Both the position numbers and the translations under genes were made by a program. A DNA stretch of 64,000 bases from Acidobacteriota bacterium (lineage in GTDB: Bacteria > Acidobacteriota > Vicinamibacteria > Vicinamibacterales > CAVVIG01). Where the stretch lies: the NCBI GenBank assembly GCA_003222395.1, contig QHWB01000048.1, forward strand, positions 33,628 through 97,627, in the 5' to 3' direction. The notes below the pieces were generated by a model, which was not told the DNA's origin, searched no databases, and was given only the letters and a program-made list of their open reading frames with translations. Below, piece after piece: positions 59,864 to 64,000 of this stretch (the stretch's first letter is position 1; each line of letters begins with the position of its first letter).

Positions 59864-59893
59864 ATTCTAGGGTGAGGATCGGGACAGGCGCAA
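59864..59893 (-). promoter_or_regulatory. Promoter of receptor copy 1
   Basis: On the minus strand, TTGCGC (59893-59888), an 18-base spacer and TAGAAT (59869-59864). The second receptor gene has the same arrangement, TTGCAC-N17-TAGAAT, which supports both. Confidence 0.6.
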
Positions 59894-59998
59894 CCGCCGA
59901 AGTGGCTAACGACCGAGATCGGCGTCGCTCTCGTCCATTTTTCCGAATCTGCACGGGAGTGCCCGCTGTCGAAATTGAACGCAAGAGCGTAAGAAAGC

Positions 59999-60056
59999 CA
60001 CAGAGAGCGGGAAACACTGAGAAATGTCTTCTCAGTGTCTCCGCGTCTGCTGTGGC
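59999..60056. terminator. Long imperfect hairpin after receptor copy 2
   Basis: ACACTGAGAA (60014-60023) pairs perfectly with TTCTCAGTGT (60029-60038) around a 5-base loop, and the outer CCACAG/CTGTGG (59999-60055) extends it. It lies 39 bases past the end of the second receptor gene on the minus strand. It is of the CTCAGTGTCTCCGTG low-complexity type seen also near 56140. Confidence 0.65.
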
Positions 60057-60094
60057 TAGCTTTGCTCTGTGTTCTCCGAAACCCTCTGTCTGCT

Positions 60095-63000
60095 CTACCA
60101 GGAGAGGCGGAACGACACCTGCGTCATCCGCATGAATCCGCCCTGACTCGTCATCTGTCCGAAGTTCGAGTTTCCTTGCGTGACCTGCGCGGTCGAGAAA
60201 CCCGCCAGCTGCGGGCGATTGAACAGGTTGAAAATTTCGAGCCTGATCTGAGCCTGCTTGCCGCCACCGAGACCAACGTTCTTCTGAACTGCCACGTCAG
60301 TGTTGACGATCCGGGGCGTTCGTGCGTCGGTAACCGTGCGCGGCGCGTTGCCCCACGTGCCCGCCGCCGCCGGCGTGAAGGCGGCTGGATTGAACCATGT
60401 GGCCGATGGGTGATCGGCGGACGCGAGACGATCGGCGAGGCTTCCCGACGTCGCGAGATCGACAACCGACGCCAGGTTCGGACGCTGGCCGTTGCCAAGC
60501 AGGTTGCTGTTCGAGTTGCTCTGCACCATCCCGATCGGGAAGCCGCTCTGCGCCGTAATGACCGCCGAAGCGATCCAACCACCAACGAGGAAGTTCGACC
60601 AGTCGCTCTTGCCACCGATGGCCTTGCCTCGTCCGAACGGCAACTCGAAAATCGGCGCCGCGATGAAACGATGCGGCACGTCGAGGATCCCGTACGCGTA
60701 GTCGACCATCGGGTCGAAACACTTCGCGTTGTACGCATCGAGCCGCGACATGCCGGCGGCGCAGGCGGGCAGCGTCGAGTCATAGTTGTAGTTGTTCATC
60801 GGGTTCGCGTTCCGGCCCGAATAGAAGTTCGATTCGCCGAACTGATTGTCCTTGAGCACGCTGTACGTGTAGCTGAAGCGGCCGGCCCACCCGTGCGACA
60901 TCCGCTTGGTCAGCTCAATCACGCCGGCGTTGTACCGATTGACGCCTTCGGTGGTCTGCAGCATCAACACGTTGCTGAACTGGGGGAACGGCCGCAGCAG
61001 CTGGCCGCGCGAGATGTTCGCCTGCGTCGCCAGCGGTCCGGCGCCGGCGACGCCGAAGAACGGATTGGGAACCGACGCATTCAGCGCCGCCGACCCCAGC
61101 GCCAGGTACTTCGGATCGAGCTGATTGATGTTGATCGCGCTGTCCACCGTGCCGCCGAGCGGCAGGTGATCGCCGCGCGCGCCGACGTAGCTGGTGGTCA
61201 ACGCCAGATCGGCGCCGAGCTCGCGCTGGACGTCCGCCGAGTACTGCTGTACGCGTGGCGCCGTCCGGATCGGATTGACGAACGAGATGCTCGTGCCGAC
61301 GCCGCTCAGCAGGCCGAGCGAATTGCCGACCGGCGGGACGAGCCCGTTCGGGAACGGATTGTTCAGCGTCACCGTAGGCGTGACCGTGCTTTGAGGGACC
61401 GTCGTGTTGTTGGTGTAGCCGATCTGTCCGTAGTTGCCGTTGTTCGACGTCGCGCTGGGAACCGGATAGTTGTACGGCGCCCAGTACAACCCATAGCCCC
61501 CGCGCACGACGGTTCTTGAATCGAGCGAATACACCGCGCCGAGCCGCGGGGACCACTTCGCCTTCGGCGGATTCCCCTGCTGCGTCGGGTTGCCGTTGAC
61601 GCCCGCGTACAGCAGGCCGCCGACGACGTTGCGCGCCGCGGTGCCGCCGGTAGGGTCGACGCTGCCGGGAACGACCACCGACGAGAGCGAGCTGGTCGCC
61701 GTGCGATCGAAGCCGACGGTGAAGTTGTTGTTCACCTCGCGCATGCCGTCTTCATGCTCGATCCGCACGCCGTAGTTCAGCGTGAACTTCGAGCTCACGC
61801 GCCAGTCGTCCTGCAGGTACCCGCCGTAGTAGTTCGTGTAGATGTCGAGCGGCGTTGTCAGCGTCATGTTGTCGCCGAGCGAGCCGCTGCTCTGCAGCTC
61901 GCCGCTCGGGTAACCGAGCAGGAACGTGGCGATCGCGTTCCCGTCCGTCGCGCTGCCGTTGTTCGTGCCAGTCGACGACGTGAACTCGCGGCCGAAGCCG
62001 ATGCAGCCGGCGGAGCAGCCCGGATTCAACAGATACACGCCGATCCGGCGGAAGTCGGCGCCCAGCTTGAACGTGTGCGCGCCGACGAACCGCGAGTACG
62101 CGGCATTGCCCCCGGACGACTTGTACGTGCGGTTCGACGGGTTAATCGCGCCGAGCAGCTGCTGGTTGACGCCGTACCCCGTGGTGAAGATTTGCGGGAA
62201 CTTCTTGACGCCCGTCTGACCGAGCTGACCCAGGTACGTCTGCGAGAAGCCGAGCGTCGCCGGATCGAAGTCGATGGTCGTCGTGCTGTTGTCGATGAAG
62301 CGCGTCCACCCGAATCGGAGCGCGAGCACCGAATTGTCGCTCGGAATCCAGGTGTTGTTGATCGCGAGAATCTGCGGCCGTCGCTTGAGCACGTAATCGT
62401 TCGGATCGGCGAACCGGTTCGGATCGCTCAGTCCGATGTAGTAGTAATTGGAGCACGGTTCGTTCGTCCGGTTGTACATGTAGAAACCGGTCAGGCGCAT
62501 CTTGTCGGTGAACTTGTGCTCCAACTTGACGGCGTACTCCTGCTGGAAGTAATCGTCGATCTGCGCGGTCGCGTTGTAGTTCGCCGAGCCGTTGTCGACG
62601 TTCGTCTGCGGCAGCGGCAGGTGTTTCAGCATCGCCACGGCAACCGGATTGAGCATGCCCGGCGGGATGATGTTGTTCGTGAACTGCACGTGCGTGATCG
62701 GATTGTAGATTTTGATCGGCGTCGTGCCCGACGTCGTCTGCGAGAAGTCGCCGTTGCGTTCAGCGGCCGTGGGCAGCAGCAGCGAGCCGTTGCGCGTGGA
62801 GATGTCGTGATAGTTCTCGCTGCTGAAGAAGAAGAACGTCTTGTCCTTCACGATGGGCCCGCCAATGCCGCCGCCGCCCAGGTAGTACACCTGATCCGGC
62901 TTGGCGTTCTTCGAGAGACAGGATGCGTCGCTCCCCGAGCAGTTCTCGAGCGCCTTCTGCGCGAAGTAATTGTTCGCCGCGCCCCACACCGGCCGGGTCT

Positions 63001-63769
63001 GGAAGAACGCCGAGCCGCGATAGCTGTTCGTGCCCGAACGGAGCGTGGTGTTGAAGACGCCGCCGCCGGTGCGTCCCATCTCCGCATCGTACGTGTGGAC
63101 CTGCACTTTCACGTCGTCGAGCGCCTCGATCGTCGGATTGGCGACCGCGCGGTTCGTGATGTCGGTGATTGGCACGCCGTCGAGCGTGTAGTTGTTGCCG
63201 CGGCGCGTGCCGCCGCCGAGAGACAGCAGCGATGCGTTCGACTGATCCTGCTGCCGATTGAACTGCGCATCTCCGGACGGAATCACCGTCGGCACGGTCG
63301 TGCCCACGAGGAACGCCGCGCGACCGGAGCTCGGCAGCGTCTGCAGCGCGGCGTTGTCGAGGACCGTGCCCTGCGACGCATTCGACGTCTCGATCAGCGG
63401 CGACTGCCCGGTCACGGTGACGTTCTCTTCGATGCGCCCGACGTCCATCGTCAGGTCGAGCGTGATGAACGTCTGCGTGCCGATGCGGACGCCGGTCTGG
63501 TCGATCGTCTTGTATCCCTGCAGCGCGACTTTCACCTTGTACGTGCCAGGCTCGACGGCAGCGAACACGTACTCGCCCCGCTCGTTGGTGACCGTCGAAC
63601 GCGAGATGTTGGTGCCTTCATTCGTGAGGGTCACTTCGACGCCCGGCAGGACGCCGCCTGGATCCTTGATCGCTCCGCGCAACCCACCCTGGAATCCCTG
63701 GCCGAAGACAGACGTCGCCGACGCCGCGGCGATGAACGCCCCGAATGCGAGCGCAGCCCGGAATCTCAT
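60095..63769 (-). CDS. Oar-like TonB-dependent receptor with carboxypeptidase-regulatory domain (copy 2)
   Basis: A 1224-residue paralogue with the same layout: signal peptide (ALAFGAFIAAASATSVFG), regulatory domain (GGLRGAIKDPGGVLPGVEVT), plug region (NNYTLDGVPITDITNRAVAN) and barrel ending in MRMTQVSFRLSW. Compared with copy 1 it has small insertions, including one with Cys residues (LENCSGSDASCLSKNA, and LNPGCSAGCIGFG). Between the copies, the N-terminal 300 residues are almost identical and the outer barrel varies more. GGAGGGAG precedes the ATG. Confidence 0.92.
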   Translation of the reverse strand: MRFRAALAFGAFIAAASATSVFGQGFQGGLRGAIKDPGGVLPGVEVTLTNEGTNISRSTVTNERGEYVFAAVEPGTYKVKVALQGYKTIDQTGVRIGTQTFITLDLTMDVGRIEENVTVTGQSPLIETSNASQGTVLDNAALQTLPSSGRAAFLVGTTVPTVIPSGDAQFNRQQDQSNASLLSLGGGTRRGNNYTLDGVPITDITNRAVANPTIEALDDVKVQVHTYDAEMGRTGGGVFNTTLRSGTNSYRGSAFFQTRPVWGAANNYFAQKALENCSGSDASCLSKNAKPDQVYYLGGGGIGGPIVKDKTFFFFSSENYHDISTRNGSLLLPTAAERNGDFSQTTSGTTPIKIYNPITHVQFTNNIIPPGMLNPVAVAMLKHLPLPQTNVDNGSANYNATAQIDDYFQQEYAVKLEHKFTDKMRLTGFYMYNRTNEPCSNYYYIGLSDPNRFADPNDYVLKRRPQILAINNTWIPSDNSVLALRFGWTRFIDNSTTTIDFDPATLGFSQTYLGQLGQTGVKKFPQIFTTGYGVNQQLLGAINPSNRTYKSSGGNAAYSRFVGAHTFKLGADFRRIGVYLLNPGCSAGCIGFGREFTSSTGTNNGSATDGNAIATFLLGYPSGELQSSGSLGDNMTLTTPLDIYTNYYGGYLQDDWRVSSKFTLNYGVRIEHEDGMREVNNNFTVGFDRTATSSLSSVVVPGSVDPTGGTAARNVVGGLLYAGVNGNPTQQGNPPKAKWSPRLGAVYSLDSRTVVRGGYGLYWAPYNYPVPSATSNNGNYGQIGYTNNTTVPQSTVTPTVTLNNPFPNGLVPPVGNSLGLLSGVGTSISFVNPIRTAPRVQQYSADVQRELGADLALTTSYVGARGDHLPLGGTVDSAININQLDPKYLALGSAALNASVPNPFFGVAGAGPLATQANISRGQLLRPFPQFSNVLMLQTTEGVNRYNAGVIELTKRMSHGWAGRFSYTYSVLKDNQFGESNFYSGRNANPMNNYNYDSTLPACAAGMSRLDAYNAKCFDPMVDYAYGILDVPHRFIAAPIFELPFGRGKAIGGKSDWSNFLVGGWIASAVITAQSGFPIGMVQSNSNSNLLGNGQRPNLASVVDLATSGSLADRLASADHPSATWFNPAAFTPAAAGTWGNAPRTVTDARTPRIVNTDVAVQKNVGLGGGKQAQIRLEIFNLFNRPQLAGFSTAQVTQGNSNFGQMTSQGGFMRMTQVSFRLSW

Positions 63770-63871
63770 AACTCCCTCCGAAGTTGATGGAACCGCCGAT
63801 CGAGTACGAAAATGCCAACAGGGCGAGCCGAAAGAACCCGGAAACTCAGAAAAAAGAGAGGAATTGGTGGG

Positions 63872-63900
63872 ATTCTAGGAGCAGCACCGACGCTGTGCAA
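63872..63900 (-). promoter_or_regulatory. Promoter of receptor copy 2
   Basis: On the minus strand, TTGCAC (63900-63895), a 17-base spacer and TAGAAT (63877-63872). The leader of about 95 bases to the ATG at 63769 holds no obvious structure. Confidence 0.6.
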
Positions 63901-63968
63901 TAGAAGACCATGAAAAATCGACGGGCTGCGGCGCGAGCGCACCCGCCATTCGTAAAAATGGATGATCG

Positions 63969-64000
63969 ATGAACGCGTGGAAATGGCTTGCGCTGCTCGG
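63969..64000 (+). CDS. Start of a gene cut by the window edge
   Basis: ATG 63969 opens MNAWKWLALLG, a typical start of a signal peptide or membrane helix, preceded by GGATGAT. Only ten complete codons are visible, so no function can be given. The gene would be divergent from the second receptor. Confidence 0.4.
   Translation, partial: MNAWKWLALL

Overview
The window is a GC-rich bacterial chromosome segment, most likely from an acidobacterium close to Vicinamibacteria/Vicinamibacterales. This placement is an inference. It rests on a PadR regulator next to a very large MacB/FtsX-type (ADOP) permease, two 1200-residue Oar-like TonB-dependent receptors with an N-terminal carboxypeptidase-regulatory domain, AmmeMemoRadiSam A/B proteins, secreted NHL propellers that begin with a PMWPKP motif, and many short hairpin-forming intergenic repeats. 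No phage, IS transposase or CRISPR array was seen.

Layout. 1-10.2 kb: 5' part of lpxD, small membrane proteins, MgtC, an S1/P1 nuclease, a YdjM-like membrane hydrolase, nfo, amrB-amrA, gatC-gatA, an uncharacterised metallopeptidase/ATP-grasp pair, and rpoZ with two small membrane genes. 10.4-13.3 kb: a heat-shock block (hsp20, dnaK, divergent hsp20) with a clear sigma70-type dnaK promoter. 13.4-19.4 kb: a tightly overlapping housekeeping operon ymdB-xseA-xseB-ispA-tlyA-panE-nadK. 19.5-22.5 kb (minus strand): ruvX-mltG-M20 peptidase. 22.7-27.1 kb: a lipoprotein phosphodiesterase, an EnvC-like protein and an S41-family protein that lacks its catalytic dyad. 27.2-38 kb: tRNA-Val, thrS, infC (ATC start), rpmI, rplT, pheS, pheT (without the OB-fold), zapB-like, zapA, a decayed ADOP permease, a likely 6S RNA, rny and thiL, followed by DUF2062 and 3D-domain genes. 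39.4-46.7 kb: a heterodimeric ABC exporter whose two genes are separated by a PadR-ADOP cassette. 46.8-54.3 kb: cstA, a small secreted protein, a HupE/UreJ-type membrane protein, two tandem NHL propellers and a Tat-exported molybdoenzyme. 54.4-64 kb: a TPR protein and two paralogous TonB-dependent receptors that share a promoter design.

The most distinctive property is the set of intergenic repeat families. Short units are arrayed forward and then inverted, so that they can fold. The families include GGGTAATT arrays, GCTGATA arrays, GGCAGG/CCTGCC hairpins, GGGATTCGGG arrays, an 84-bp GC-rich unit ending in GGGGTGGGGCCCCGCG, and GTAGCGCAGCCCTTCAG elements. They abut genes so closely that they supply stop codons, start codons or terminal residues for several proteins (AmrA, YmdB, ThiL, the EnvC-like protein, the TPR protein, the molybdoenzyme). 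Other leads are the inactive EnvC/S41 pair, the duplicated TCCTGT-N9-ACAGGA operator before padR, the compact PheT, the 6S RNA and the metallopeptidase/ATP-grasp unit.
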